This document shows, one piece after another, positions 49,551 to 57,957 of a stretch of 64,000 nucleotides of DNA. Positions within the stretch are counted from its first letter, which is position 1, and every line of letters starts with the position of its first letter. The translations under genes and the position numbers were made by a program. The DNA comes from DASRBN01 sp035294305. Lineage in GTDB: Bacteria; Chloroflexota; Ktedonobacteria; Ktedonobacterales; Ktedonobacteraceae. The notes under the pieces are model-generated. The model searched no databases. It worked only from the letters and a program-made list of their open reading frames with translations, and was not told the origin of the DNA. The DNA lies in contig DATGLD010000046.1 of the NCBI GenBank assembly GCA_035294305.1, positions 36,930-100,929 of the forward strand. Direction: 5' to 3'.

Positions 49551-50588
49551 TTATTCCATCACCGCGACCAGCGCATGTACACGTCCTACCCGCGTCCCCG
49601 TCGGCCATGGAATGGACAACTCCTCCCAGGTCTGTCCGGAATCAGCAGAGCGGTAGATGCCCCGATTGTTTCCGGCATAGAAGGTGTGTGGTTCTGCTTC
49701 GTGCGCTGCCAACGCTGAGGCGAGCATCCCACGTGAGTCCGGCAACCCCTGTTCTACCTGCTGCCACCTGTGGTCGTGAGAGCGGCGATAGATGGCCGAT
49801 TCCGCGCTCATAGGGTTGTGCGCCTGCTGTGGGCCGGGAGCGGCTGAGACGACGAGAGTTTCAGCATCGACAGGATCGACGACGACGCTCCACAGGTAGT
49901 TGTACCGGAAGCCCTCGTTGGGTCGGTACCACGTCTCGCCGCCATCATCGCTCTGGACGAAGCCATTGCCGGGCCGCATGAAGCCATCGCCGGCTGCTGA
50001 GTAGAGCCGGTTGGGTATTTGACGCGGCATGACGAGCGTGTGCGTATCAAATGGGCCGCCTGGTTTGCGATCCTCCCAGGTCTCGCCTCCATCCAGGCTG
50101 CGTACCAGGGCGCCCGCTTCAACTGCTGCGAAGACGCGACCGGCAAAGACGGGATCGGGCGTGATGCAGCGAATGTGGCTGGTATATGGCCGTGGAGGGA
50201 AGCTCCAGGTCGGGGCCGAGGGCAACCGGCGCAGGTCGGCCAGGTCGCGCCAGGTAGTGCCACGATCTTCAGAGCGGAAGATTGCGCTTGGTTCTGTGCC
50301 CGCGTAGACGACGCCATAACCGTTAAACTGCTCCAGGGGGCTTACGGCTACAGACAAGATGCGCTCGTGCGGAATGCTTGCGCCAATATGTTCCCAGGAT
50401 GCGCCCGTGTCGCTGCTGCGCCATAATCCCCGGTCGAAGGTGCCACAGTAAATTTGCTCGTGATGCAGCGGGTCTACCGCGAGACACTGCGGGTCGGTGC
50501 CGGTCAGCTTCAGGTCAACTTCCCAGCCATTGCTGCGCTGAATCACAACTGCCAGGGCTTTTTCTATTGCTATGTAGAGTTTTAGCAT
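49551..50588 (-). CDS. BNR/sialidase-like beta-propeller protein
   Basis: From ATG 50588 (GAAAGGAGTTCGCC upstream) the protein has 345 residues. Repeated Asp-box-like motifs S-x-D-x-G-x-T-W occur: RSSDTGASWEHIG, RSEDRGTTWRDLA, RSLDGGETWEDR, QSDDGGETWYRP, RSADSGQTWEEL, typical of VPS10/sortilin-type or photosystem-assembly-like propellers. No signal peptide and no catalytic sialidase residues (RIP, Tyr/Glu pair) are clear, so it may bind rather than cleave. It is probably cytosolic. Function unknown. Confidence 0.75.
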   Translation of the reverse strand: MLKLYIAIEKALAVVIQRSNGWEVDLKLTGTDPQCLAVDPLHHEQIYCGTFDRGLWRSSDTGASWEHIGASIPHERILSVAVSPLEQFNGYGVVYAGTEPSAIFRSEDRGTTWRDLADLRRLPSAPTWSFPPRPYTSHIRCITPDPVFAGRVFAAVEAGALVRSLDGGETWEDRKPGGPFDTHTLVMPRQIPNRLYSAAGDGFMRPGNGFVQSDDGGETWYRPNEGFRYNYLWSVVVDPVDAETLVVSAAPGPQQAHNPMSAESAIYRRSHDHRWQQVEQGLPDSRGMLASALAAHEAEPHTFYAGNNRGIYRSADSGQTWEELSIPWPTGTRVGRVHALVAVME

Positions 50589-50706
50589 GGCGAACTCCTT
50601 TCGTGTAGCCATCTGAGGGGACTTCTCCCTCTTTTGTTGCCTGTTGTAGTGACACGTCTCCCGGGCAATGATAGGCTCCTGGGGCGCTGCCCGGCCAACA
50701 GGCGCC

Positions 50707-50773
50707 CGTGTAAGCACCGCAGGAGTCCGCGCTCGATCATCTTCGGGAGAGACTAACCATCTGGTGCTTACAC
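50707..50773. repeat. inverted repeat upstream of the propeller gene
   Basis: GTGTAAGCACC (50707-50717) and GGTGCTTACAC (50763-50773) are perfect 11-bp arms around 45 bp; a partial third GTGTAAG follows at 50781. It lies in the gap to prs and could be a hairpin or a double operator. Confidence 0.5.
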
Positions 50774-50837
50774 CCGACCCGTGTAAGTAATCATATCACG
50801 AGAGGAAAGGTGAACAGATTCGCGGGCAGGTAATATT

Positions 50838-51776
50838 TTAGCGGAAGAGTTCCGTCACGGAACGCCCGTCGTGAATGCGGCTGATGGCGCCGGCGAAGAG
50901 TTCGGCGACGGAGAGGATGGTCATGTTGGGCAGTCGCTTGTGCTCGGCCAGGGGAATGGAGTCGGTGACGACGATCTCTTCGATAGGCGCGGCCTTCAAA
51001 CGTTCAATGGCAGGGCCAGAGAAGATACCGTGGGTGGCGCTGCAGTAGATATTGTGAGCGCCGCGCTCACGCACGATGCGCACGGCCTGAGTCAGCGAAC
51101 CGGCAGTGTCGATCTCATCGTCGATGATGAGGGCGTGGCGACCCTCGACGCTGCCGATGATGCCCATGGCTTCGGTTACACCGTTGTTACCATGGCGGCG
51201 CTTTTCGATAATGGCGAGTGGGGCATTGAGACGGTCAGCGAGCTGTCGGGCTTTTTTGGCGAAGCCTTCATCGGCAGATACAACGGTGAAATCGAGCAGT
51301 TCTTTCTGGGTGAAGTAGCGCGCAAGCAGGATTTGCGCTGTCAATTCATCGACCGGAATATTGAAGAAGCCCTGTATCTGGCCGGCGTGCATGTCCATCG
51401 TCAGCACGCGATGTGCCCCGGCTACCGTGATACAGTCGGCGATGAGGCGGGCGGTGATGGGCACGCGTGGCTGATCTTTTTTGTCGGTACGGCCATAAGC
51501 ATAGTAGGGAATGACGGCGGTGATGCGGGCGGCGGAGGCGCGTTTCAAGGCGTCGATCATGATGAGCAGTTCGAGGATGGAACGGTTGACGGGCGAACTG
51601 AACGGCTGGATGACAAATACGTCGTGGCCGCGCACGTTTTCATTAATTTTGACGAAGATATTCTCGTTGCTGAATTGAAAGACATCGGCGTCGCCGAGCG
51701 GTATGCGCAGATGTTTACAGATTGATGCGGCCAGCTGGCGGTTCGCGTTGCCCGTAAAGACACTCAGGTCGTTCAT
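50838..51776 (-). CDS. prs: ribose-phosphate pyrophosphokinase (PRPP synthetase)
   Basis: Prs makes PRPP from ribose 5-phosphate and ATP for nucleotide, His and Trp synthesis. From MNDLSVFTGNANRQLAASICKHLRIPLGDADVFQFSNENIFVKINENVRGHDVFVIQ (ATG 51776, GGAGGTGAGA upstream) the protein has 312 residues, the normal length. It has MDMHAGQIQGFFNIPVD and the PRPP loop LIIDDEIDTAGSL. The second half of the catalytic flexible loop is IEKRRHGNNGV. It is monocistronic or first before the propeller gene. Confidence 0.95.
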   Translation of the reverse strand: MNDLSVFTGNANRQLAASICKHLRIPLGDADVFQFSNENIFVKINENVRGHDVFVIQPFSSPVNRSILELLIMIDALKRASAARITAVIPYYAYGRTDKKDQPRVPITARLIADCITVAGAHRVLTMDMHAGQIQGFFNIPVDELTAQILLARYFTQKELLDFTVVSADEGFAKKARQLADRLNAPLAIIEKRRHGNNGVTEAMGIIGSVEGRHALIIDDEIDTAGSLTQAVRIVRERGAHNIYCSATHGIFSGPAIERLKAAPIEEIVVTDSIPLAEHKRLPNMTILSVAELFAGAISRIHDGRSVTELFR

Positions 51777-51845
51777 TCTCACCTCCGGTGGCATTAGTAT
51801 ATCACATGGGTTAGGTTTATGTAAACCTGAAATGGAAGAGGCCGA

Positions 51846-53255
51846 TTATAAAAATTTCCCAAAGTCAACATTTATCAGGGGCGGCAGGACATAGTTGAGC
51901 GACCGCAGCGCTTCGACGGTTTCCTGGGCGTTGCGCACGAATTCGGCTCTGACCGCTAGCCGGGATTTGAACTCTTCCACAGTAATATCATCGAGGAAAC
52001 GCATACCCTCGTTGTCGAGCATGACACGTGGCAATAGCACGAGGTCTCCCAGGTCGTGGCTCTGCTCCAGGGCGGCAAGAACATCCTGGCCGCATAAGAG
52101 TCCGGCGACGGCCACTTCCGCCCCAAAGAACCGGTTTACGACCGGCAACACCCGAATCTCAAGTCCCTCGATCTTGCGCATGTCGGTGGCAAGCCGCTCA
52201 ATAATAGGTTCGGCCATCGCGCCTGTGACTAATGTCACCTTGCGCGGTTCCGCCATCCCTGTGGGCAACTTACGTTTGGTACGCTCCCATTGCTCGAGCA
52301 GGTAGCGGGTCATGCCGACGCCGTTTTCGATCTGAGCATAGGAGCCATAATGCCGGGCGGGTGGGAAGTCACGCTTTGTCAGGAAGTACCATTCGTCGGA
52401 AAGATAGACGAACGGATAGCCATCGGCATTTTCGGCCTCGAATTGGCGCTGGTGGGCCTCAACCTGCTCGATGATTGCTGCGGCCTCTTGCAGGCTATAG
52501 TGGCGCAGAGGGGGCAGGTCACCGGTTTTAATCATATTGTTGTACTTTGTAAGACCGACGGGTACGACGGAGATAGATTCGACAATGGGGCGCAGCGCGG
52601 CCAGGTCGCGAATGCTGCGGTCCAGGTAGGGTCCGTCGTTGATAGTGGGGCAGAGCACGAGCTGCGTGTGGCAGGTGATATGCATGCTGCCAAGGCGCTG
52701 GATGTGCTCGAGGATGTCTCCGGCGCGCGGCCCATCGACCATTTTGCGCCGTAGGTCGGGGTCAGTCGTATGTACAGAAACATACAGTGGAGTCAGCTTT
52801 TGCTCGTCGAGTCGCTGCCAGTCATGCTCTTTGAGATTGGTGAGCGTGATGAAGTTTCCGAACAGGAATGAGTAGCGATAGTCGTCATCCTTGATATAGA
52901 GCGATGAGCGCATGCCGTGTGCCAGTCCTGGTTGAGGTGCAAAACGTTCCGGCAGCCCCTTGATAAAACAGAAAACGCATTTATTGGCGCACTGGCGAAT
53001 AAAAGGAGCAGGTTCCTCGCCGAAGAGTATGCCGAGATTCTCATCATATGATTTGGTGATGATGACTTCCTGTTGCTTCAACCGTCGCTCAAAGCCAATC
53101 GCCAGTTCTTCCTCGGCGACATAGAATTGATAATCCACGAGGTCGCGTATAAGATGACCATTGATGGTACGAATAAGATCGCCTGGCTGCAGGCCGGCCC
53201 GGTCGGCGGGACTACCGGGCACTACCTCACGTACCCATCCATACATTTTGGGCAT
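51846..53255 (-). CDS. DUF512 radical-SAM-like protein with N-terminal PDZ domain
   Basis: The 469-residue protein has a PDZ domain at 1-60 (VREVVPGSPADRAGLQPGDLIRTINGHLI), then an Fe-S-binding core with CANKCVFCFIKGLP (Cys-x3-Cys-x2-Cys), and the DUF512 domain in the C-terminal half (HYGSYAQIENGVGMTRYLLEQWERT, VTGAMAEPIIERLA). The family is widespread in Gram-positive and related bacteria, often next to der, as here. It is presumed to be a radical SAM enzyme; its substrate is unknown. Nothing in the sequence says which reaction it runs. Confidence 0.88.
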   Translation of the reverse strand: MPKMYGWVREVVPGSPADRAGLQPGDLIRTINGHLIRDLVDYQFYVAEEELAIGFERRLKQQEVIITKSYDENLGILFGEEPAPFIRQCANKCVFCFIKGLPERFAPQPGLAHGMRSSLYIKDDDYRYSFLFGNFITLTNLKEHDWQRLDEQKLTPLYVSVHTTDPDLRRKMVDGPRAGDILEHIQRLGSMHITCHTQLVLCPTINDGPYLDRSIRDLAALRPIVESISVVPVGLTKYNNMIKTGDLPPLRHYSLQEAAAIIEQVEAHQRQFEAENADGYPFVYLSDEWYFLTKRDFPPARHYGSYAQIENGVGMTRYLLEQWERTKRKLPTGMAEPRKVTLVTGAMAEPIIERLATDMRKIEGLEIRVLPVVNRFFGAEVAVAGLLCGQDVLAALEQSHDLGDLVLLPRVMLDNEGMRFLDDITVEEFKSRLAVRAEFVRNAQETVEALRSLNYVLPPLINVDFGKFL

Positions 53256-53315
53256 GAATTTGTTTCCTTAAGATATTGGCTGGTTTTTTGCATACATAAA
53301 AACGCTTGCCGTCGA

Positions 53316-53346
53316 GGCGGGCGACCATAAGAGTGCGCCCCCTACG
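53316..53346. repeat. partial family A repeat
   Basis: AGGCGGGCGACCATAAGAGT followed by GCGCCCCCTACGG. It marks the left side of the 491-bp gap between the divergent DUF512 and rsgA genes. Confidence 0.5.
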
Positions 53347-53433
53347 GAGGATGATGTCTAGATGATTATAAACGGTCGAGGAGGAGACGTCAAATGATCG
53401 GGCAACAAGGCAACAAGGACCAGGGTTTTGCAG

Positions 53434-53463
53434 TTGACAAACATATATCTCTTCTAGTATCCT
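53434..53463 (+). promoter_or_regulatory. promoter upstream of the rpmG remnant and rsgA
   Basis: TTGACA (53434-53439) and TATCCT (53458-53463) are 18 bp apart in an AT-rich stretch. The transcript would begin near 53470. Confidence 0.65.
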
Positions 53464-53526
53464 CTATTTAAGTAAAGAGAGACGTTCGCCTAAGTTCTGG
53501 TTCGCCAGTGATAGGAGGTGCAAAGT

Positions 53527-53695
53527 ATGAGGAAGCACGTACATTTCGCGATTGTGCTTGCATGCACCTTGTCTACCCAAGCAGAGGGTATCGAGCGAAC
53601 GCTGCCATGCCAGGTCTCCCCAACAGGACTGAGCAAGAAATCACCTGGCATCTTCTAAAAGGCAGAAAATGGCTCACTCCCTCCGCACGGTAGGC
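53527..53695 (+). pseudogene. probable decayed rpmG (ribosomal protein L33)
   Basis: AGGAGGTG stands 6 bp before ATG 53527. The first codons read MRKHVHFAIVLACT, like L33 (MRxxVxLACT). After one frame change the text continues SRGYRANAAMPGLPNRTE, which lines up without gaps on the L33 block SRNY...PDRLE at Ser, Arg, Tyr, Pro, Arg and Glu. The zinc cysteines are lost and the end is scrambled. In its first frame the ORF gives a 43-residue peptide ending at 53658. I read it as a dying copy of rpmG whose promoter now serves rsgA. Confidence 0.45.
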
Positions 53696-53746
53696 ATCAA
53701 AAGAATTGATTGAACCGTGTTTTTTATTCTCCTGGAGGGAAAGCAT

Positions 53747-54766
53747 TTGATTAAAGACCCGGGGACACTCACCGGTGTTGTTTTGCATGGCGCGCATGGT
53801 ATCTATGATGTGCATACCGATAATGGTATCTTGCGCTGCACGCTGCGAGGAAAGCTTAAAAAATCTTTTGCCCAGGCCCGCTCCACAAAATTAACAGGCA
53901 AGGCCAGCCTTTACAAAGACAAATCCTACGCGTCACGCTACCAACGAAACGGAGAAGAAACTTCCCTGCCGCAGCGTCTTTCTGTAGGTGATTATGTTAA
54001 ACTGCGCCAGATTGACAATAAAACGGGCCTGATCGAGGAGATCCTGCCGCGTCAGAGCGCGCTTTTGCGCAAGGATGCCAATACGGATGCCAGGCGACCC
54101 ACGGCGCAGACAATGCTTGCTAACCTGGATCAGGTCGTGATTGTTTTCGCGACGACCCGCCCGGAGCCGCATTTTGGCATGCTTGATCGCTACCTGGCAA
54201 TCTGCGAATCGGCAAGCATACGGCCCATTATCTGCCTTAACAAAGTTGACCTGCCACACGAGGAGCGCGTAGAGAAGGCGGCAGACCTGTATAGCTACCT
54301 CGGCTATACGGTGATCTGGACGAGTCCCAAAACCGGCGCGGGCATCGACATCTTGCGTTCTCTGCTCAAAGAGCATACGACGCTCTTCACCGGCCCATCG
54401 GGGGTAGGAAAGTCCTCGTTAGTGAATGCGATCGAGCCTGGAATGGCGCTCAAGACCGGTTTGGTGAGCGACGCGACCGGCAAAGGACGACATACAACGA
54501 CTGGTTCGCAGCTATACCCCCTGTCTGAGGGCGGTTGGCTGGCCGATTCGGCCGGCATTCGCGCGCTGGCGACGTGGGATATCGCGCCCGAAGATCTGGG
54601 ATGGTGCTTTGTGGAGTTTCGCCCATTCCTGGGGCAGTGTCTCTATTCCGATTGCCTGCACGTCGATGAAGAGGGCTGCGCAATTCGCCAGGCCGTTGAG
54701 GAAGGCCTGATAAGCGAGGAACGCTATACGAGCTACGTGAGGATGGTGACGGGGGAGGGGAGGTAG
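53747..54766 (+). CDS. rsgA: ribosome small subunit-dependent GTPase A
   Basis: RsgA is a circularly permuted GTPase that checks and releases factors from the maturing 30S subunit. From TTG 53747 (GGAGGG 7 bp upstream) the protein has 339 residues. An OB fold (1-100) precedes the G domain with NKVDL (G4) before GPSGVGKSSL (G1) and DSAGI (G3), the permuted order. The zinc motif CLYSDCLHVDEEGC fits C-x4-C-x-H-x5-C. The ATG at 53717 lies before the ribosome binding site and is rejected. Confidence 0.95.
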   Translation: MIKDPGTLTGVVLHGAHGIYDVHTDNGILRCTLRGKLKKSFAQARSTKLTGKASLYKDKSYASRYQRNGEETSLPQRLSVGDYVKLRQIDNKTGLIEEILPRQSALLRKDANTDARRPTAQTMLANLDQVVIVFATTRPEPHFGMLDRYLAICESASIRPIICLNKVDLPHEERVEKAADLYSYLGYTVIWTSPKTGAGIDILRSLLKEHTTLFTGPSGVGKSSLVNAIEPGMALKTGLVSDATGKGRHTTTGSQLYPLSEGGWLADSAGIRALATWDIAPEDLGWCFVEFRPFLGQCLYSDCLHVDEEGCAIRQAVEEGLISEERYTSYVRMVTGEGR

Positions 54767-54768
54767 GC

Positions 54769-54826
54769 GCTGAGCCATAGAATGCAGGCTCTGGAGGCCT
54801 CCAGAGCCTGCATTCTATGGCTCAGC
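54769..54826. terminator. 58-bp perfect palindrome (29-bp arms) between convergent genes
   Basis: Arms 54769-54797 and 54798-54826 are perfectly complementary with no spacer (centre AGGCCT). TTTTT follows at 54831 on the plus strand, so it is a good rsgA terminator; it may also act for the convergent gene. Confidence 0.88.
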
Positions 54827-54872
54827 CAACTTTTTAGAAATCAAAGTGGCAACACTGAAACAGCTATCTGAC

Positions 54873-55280
54873 CTACTGCCCGCGAGCAAGTATTTGTAAT
54901 ACCTGATCGAGCTTTCCTTCCAGAGAGGTAAAACGCTGATCAAACCCCTCCACACGATCCTTGATAGCAGTAATGCCTTGTTCCTGAGCCTCCACACGAT
55001 CCTTGATAGCAGTAATATCGCGCCCTTGAGACGTGAAATGCAGATAAAAGCCATCCAAACGTTCTTTGATTGCTTTAATGTCTCGTCCTTGCGATCCAAC
55101 GACACCCGTAAGAATCGTTATTTCATGATCGGCATCCCTTAAATTCTCTTCTTGATGCAGAATCACCTTATTAAGGGTCGTCATGCTGCGCGTGTTGTCA
55201 ACAATCGCTTGCAAGAAATCGTTGCGCAATGTAGTGACTGTTTGTTCCAGGATAGCGAGCTGTTCTTCCGATGTGGGCAT
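54873..55280 (-). CDS. coiled-coil protein with internal repeats, unknown function
   Basis: From ATG 55280 (AAAGGAGGTATTTTC upstream) the protein has 135 residues, nearly all predicted coiled coil: EEQLAILEQTVTTLRNDFLQAIVDN, then repeats GRDIKAIKERLDGFYLHFTS, GRDITAIKDRVEAQE and QGITAIKDRVEGFDQRFTSLEGKLDQVLQIL. The heptad spacing and DITAIKDRVE repeats suggest a self-assembling rod or an oligomerising adaptor. I see no partner domain or signal peptide. It is monocistronic. Confidence 0.7.
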   Translation of the reverse strand: MPTSEEQLAILEQTVTTLRNDFLQAIVDNTRSMTTLNKVILHQEENLRDADHEITILTGVVGSQGRDIKAIKERLDGFYLHFTSQGRDITAIKDRVEAQEQGITAIKDRVEGFDQRFTSLEGKLDQVLQILARGQ

Positions 55281-55553
55281 GAAAATACCTCCTTTGAAAC
55301 GCTCCCTGTCTGTACGCATTATAACATACTTTTCGGCGGTTGAGTTGATGTCAACGTCTTTACAAGTACTTTCGATAGCAGACATGAGCGCAGGCTTAAC
55401 AAAATACCTGATGCTTGAATTTGTCCAAAGCCTGGGCCGAGTGGTAGGGATGATAATTGTTTCCCTACTATATCTCTATACACCTCGCAGCCGAAAAAGC
55501 GGAAATGTTAGGCGCTATCTATTAGGGTAAAAAAACTTTCCAGGAACAAAGAC

Positions 55554-56942
55554 TTAACTCCCTATCTGCTCCACTAACCCCTCAATCACCTCCCCATCCT
55601 GCTCTTCCAGCACCGTGCGTGGATCGAGCAGCAGGGCATCACGAAAGATGCGCCCGATAATAGGAATTTTGCGCGTTCGCAAGCGTTTCGCCAGTTCATC
55701 TAATGGTATTGATACGCCTGCGGCATCGAGGGCCAGGAGGGTGGTAGGAAGTGTCTCGCCGGGAAGCGAGCCGCCGCCGATGGTTGATTCACCTCGTTGG
55801 GTGCGGGCCGCGATACCATAGGCCCGGAGCTGCGAGGACCAGCTTGTGGCGCGGGAGGCAACTTTCGCGGGGGACGTTGAGATCATGCGCCAGATGGGAA
55901 TATGCGTCTCCGCCTCAGCACGCTGGTAGTGACGCAGCGTGGCTTCGAGCGCGGCAAGCGTCATTTTGTCGATACGCACGGCTCGCATAAGTGGGTGTTT
56001 GGCGATGCGCTGTAGGACCGCGGCTTTGCCTAGCAGAATACCGGCTTGCGGGCCGCCTAGCAGCTTATCGCCTGAAAAACACACGATGTCGGCCCCTGCG
56101 GCGATACTTTCCTGGGGCATCGGCTCGTGCGCTAAACCATAGCGTTCGCTGGGGAGTAAACAGCCGCTTCCCAGGTCGTCCATGACGAGCAGGTCGTGAC
56201 GATGTGCCAGTTCGGCTATAGCGCTAATTGGCGTCGATTCGGTGAAGCCTGTGATCTGGAAATTGCTAGGATGTACGCTTAAAAGCAGGGCCGTCTGCCC
56301 GCTCAGGGCGGCTTCGTAATCGGCAATGCGCGTGCGATTGGTAGTGCCAACCTCAACCAGGTGGCAACCGCTCTGGCGCATCACGTCGGGCACCCGGAAT
56401 CCGCCGCCGATCTCGACGAGCTGGCCGCGTGAGATGATCACCTCGCGCCCCATAGCCAGTGTACTGAGTGCCAGCAGCACCGCTGCCGCGTTGTTGTTCG
56501 TGACAAGCGCGGCCTCGGCTCGCGTCAAATCGCATAACAGGCCGGCTACGTGGGTATGGCGCGAGCCGCGTTCTCCCGCTTCCAGGTCGTATTCCAGGTT
56601 GGAGTAGCCACCTGCCACCTGCTGCACTGCAGCGAGCGCTGATTGGCTGAGCGGAGCGCGTCCTAGATTCGTGTTGATGATCACGCCAGTAGCGTTGATG
56701 ACTGGCCGCAGGTTTGCTTGCTGCTCTTGCTCTAACGTTTGTTCCACGACAAGCAGGAGTGCTTCCCAGGAGGGGCAGGCCGCCCCGGCGGAAATGCTGG
56801 CGCGTGCCTGGGCAATAGTAGCGCGTAGAGCGCGCAGGACCAGGGGACGGGAAAATCGCTCAATAAGCTCCTGCCCGGCGGAGGAGTGCAGTAGTTCATC
56901 GATAGACGGCAAGAGTCGAAGTTGCTCCTGATCGGCGTTCAT
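55554..56942 (-). CDS. selA: L-seryl-tRNA(Sec) selenium transferase
   Basis: SelA turns Ser-tRNA(Sec) into Sec-tRNA(Sec) with selenophosphate, using PLP. From MNADQEQLRLLPSIDELLHS the protein has 462 residues, normal for SelA. Visible are VINATGVIINTNLGRAPLS, the GGYSNLEYDLEAGERGSRHTH block and the PLP lysine in CFSGDKLLGGPQAGILLG. The ATG at 56942 fits the family start; no strong ribosome binding site is seen. selB, selC and selD are not in the window. SelA paralogues exist that are not tied to selenium, so function rests on family match. Confidence 0.9.
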   Translation of the reverse strand: MNADQEQLRLLPSIDELLHSSAGQELIERFSRPLVLRALRATIAQARASISAGAACPSWEALLLVVEQTLEQEQQANLRPVINATGVIINTNLGRAPLSQSALAAVQQVAGGYSNLEYDLEAGERGSRHTHVAGLLCDLTRAEAALVTNNNAAAVLLALSTLAMGREVIISRGQLVEIGGGFRVPDVMRQSGCHLVEVGTTNRTRIADYEAALSGQTALLLSVHPSNFQITGFTESTPISAIAELAHRHDLLVMDDLGSGCLLPSERYGLAHEPMPQESIAAGADIVCFSGDKLLGGPQAGILLGKAAVLQRIAKHPLMRAVRIDKMTLAALEATLRHYQRAEAETHIPIWRMISTSPAKVASRATSWSSQLRAYGIAARTQRGESTIGGGSLPGETLPTTLLALDAAGVSIPLDELAKRLRTRKIPIIGRIFRDALLLDPRTVLEEQDGEVIEGLVEQIGS

Positions 56943-56979
56943 GTATGCACGTACTTTCTTGTGAGAGGATTGCTCTTCG

Positions 56980-57411
56980 TTAGTGTAGCGCGTAAAACAT
57001 CGTAATTGCAAGGCTGTTGGCGATCTTGCTCATGATAGCGCGCAGATCGGCTTCATTGAGCATGCAGATTGCGTACTGATCGGCTAGCAGGCTGCGCAGG
57101 ACAGGATACATCAATTCTGTCTTGACAAGGCTGTCGGTGTCAAGCAGAGGGTAGTCGCGTTTCAAGAGGAGGTGGTGATAAGGCCGTAATTTCCCACGGT
57201 AGGAGGTCAAGGCGACAACGTTGACTGCCCCGGCATGCCGGCAGAAAGGCTCGCCTGAAACAACCAGTGCGGGATGCCAATCGAGGATGCGCTTCTCTTC
57301 AATGCCAGGCGGGAGGGAAGGATAACCGAAGTTGACCCAGTACAACATACCGAATTGCACCGGCATCTGGTAGGTAAGTGCATCCGGTCCAAGTTCTTGT
57401 GGGTGAGGCAT
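56980..57411 (-). CDS. MazF/PemK-like protein, possible toxin
   Basis: The 143-residue protein has the PemK/MazF barrel pattern: GMLYWVNFG (start), HPALVVSGEPFCRHAGAVNVVALTSYRGKLRPYHHLLLKRDYPLLDTDSLVKTELMYPVLRSLL and a helix end. MazF-type proteins are usually RNA-cleaving toxins. The catalytic Arg/Thr pair cannot be confirmed without alignment (LTS and KTE are candidates), and the protein is longer than MazF by about 30 residues. It sits 38 bp after a small gene and 37 bp before selA on the same strand. Confidence 0.6.
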   Translation of the reverse strand: MPHPQELGPDALTYQMPVQFGMLYWVNFGYPSLPPGIEEKRILDWHPALVVSGEPFCRHAGAVNVVALTSYRGKLRPYHHLLLKRDYPLLDTDSLVKTELMYPVLRSLLADQYAICMLNEADLRAIMSKIANSLAITMFYALH

Positions 57412-57449
57412 TGCTAACTACAAATCTTCTTACAGAGAATACGATGACG

Positions 57450-57680
57450 TTACATATGGGCGACGGCTACCGGAACATGCGCCGGAGTCGCGGCATCGCT
57501 CGATTCGAGTTGCCCATGGAAACAGGTGCAGGTAAGTGACCAGGAGCGCTCTACGAGGCCGAGGCGCTCATCACGTTCATCCTGACTTTCTTCCTGAAGA
57601 GCGACAGCGATGAGTTCCATTTCGCGCTGGTACTGTTCTGTAAGTAAGGAAGAACGGCTGAAGTCACAATTTGTTGCCAT
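57450..57680 (-). CDS. small protein upstream of the MazF-like gene, possible antitoxin
   Basis: The 76-residue acidic protein (SSLLTEQYQREMELIAVALQEESQDERDERLG, then TCTCFHG) starts at ATG 57680 with AAAGAGG upstream. It is 38 bp from the MazF-like gene, the position typical for an antitoxin. It has no recognisable AbrB or RHH DNA-binding domain, so the antitoxin role is only suggested by position and charge. Confidence 0.45.
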   Translation of the reverse strand: MATNCDFSRSSLLTEQYQREMELIAVALQEESQDERDERLGLVERSWSLTCTCFHGQLESSDAATPAHVPVAVAHM

Positions 57681-57870
57681 AAAGAAACCTCTTTGTTCCG
57701 AACGAAGTCCACTACTGAACTAGCTATCCGTTATTAATGGTGCCGGCCACAAGGCTTGAGAGTCATGTAATTTCTCCAACATCGGAGATTATACCAGCAA
57801 ATTGTGCAATACGCAATGGTTTTTGGAATGATTTTTTAAAGCTGTTCTAATTCTGTGACTAATCTGCATC

Positions 57871-57899
57871 TCGACGTTCCCGCTCAACTCTGATATAAT
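57871..57899 (+). promoter_or_regulatory. ruvB-queA promoter
   Basis: TCGACG (57871-57876) and a perfect TATAAT (57894-57899) are 17 bp apart, about 60 bp before ruvB. The -35 matches consensus at four of six positions. There is no clear LexA-type palindrome. Confidence 0.75.
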
Positions 57900-57957
57900 G
57901 GTACCAGCAATATATAGAACACCAGTTTCATTCATGCAGCCAGGAGAACCTTAGTTT

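Noticed and set aside
55554..56942. selA as proof of a selenoprotein inside this window
   Set aside because: I saw no gene here with an in-frame TGA at a redox cysteine position, and no SECIS-like hairpin was evident.
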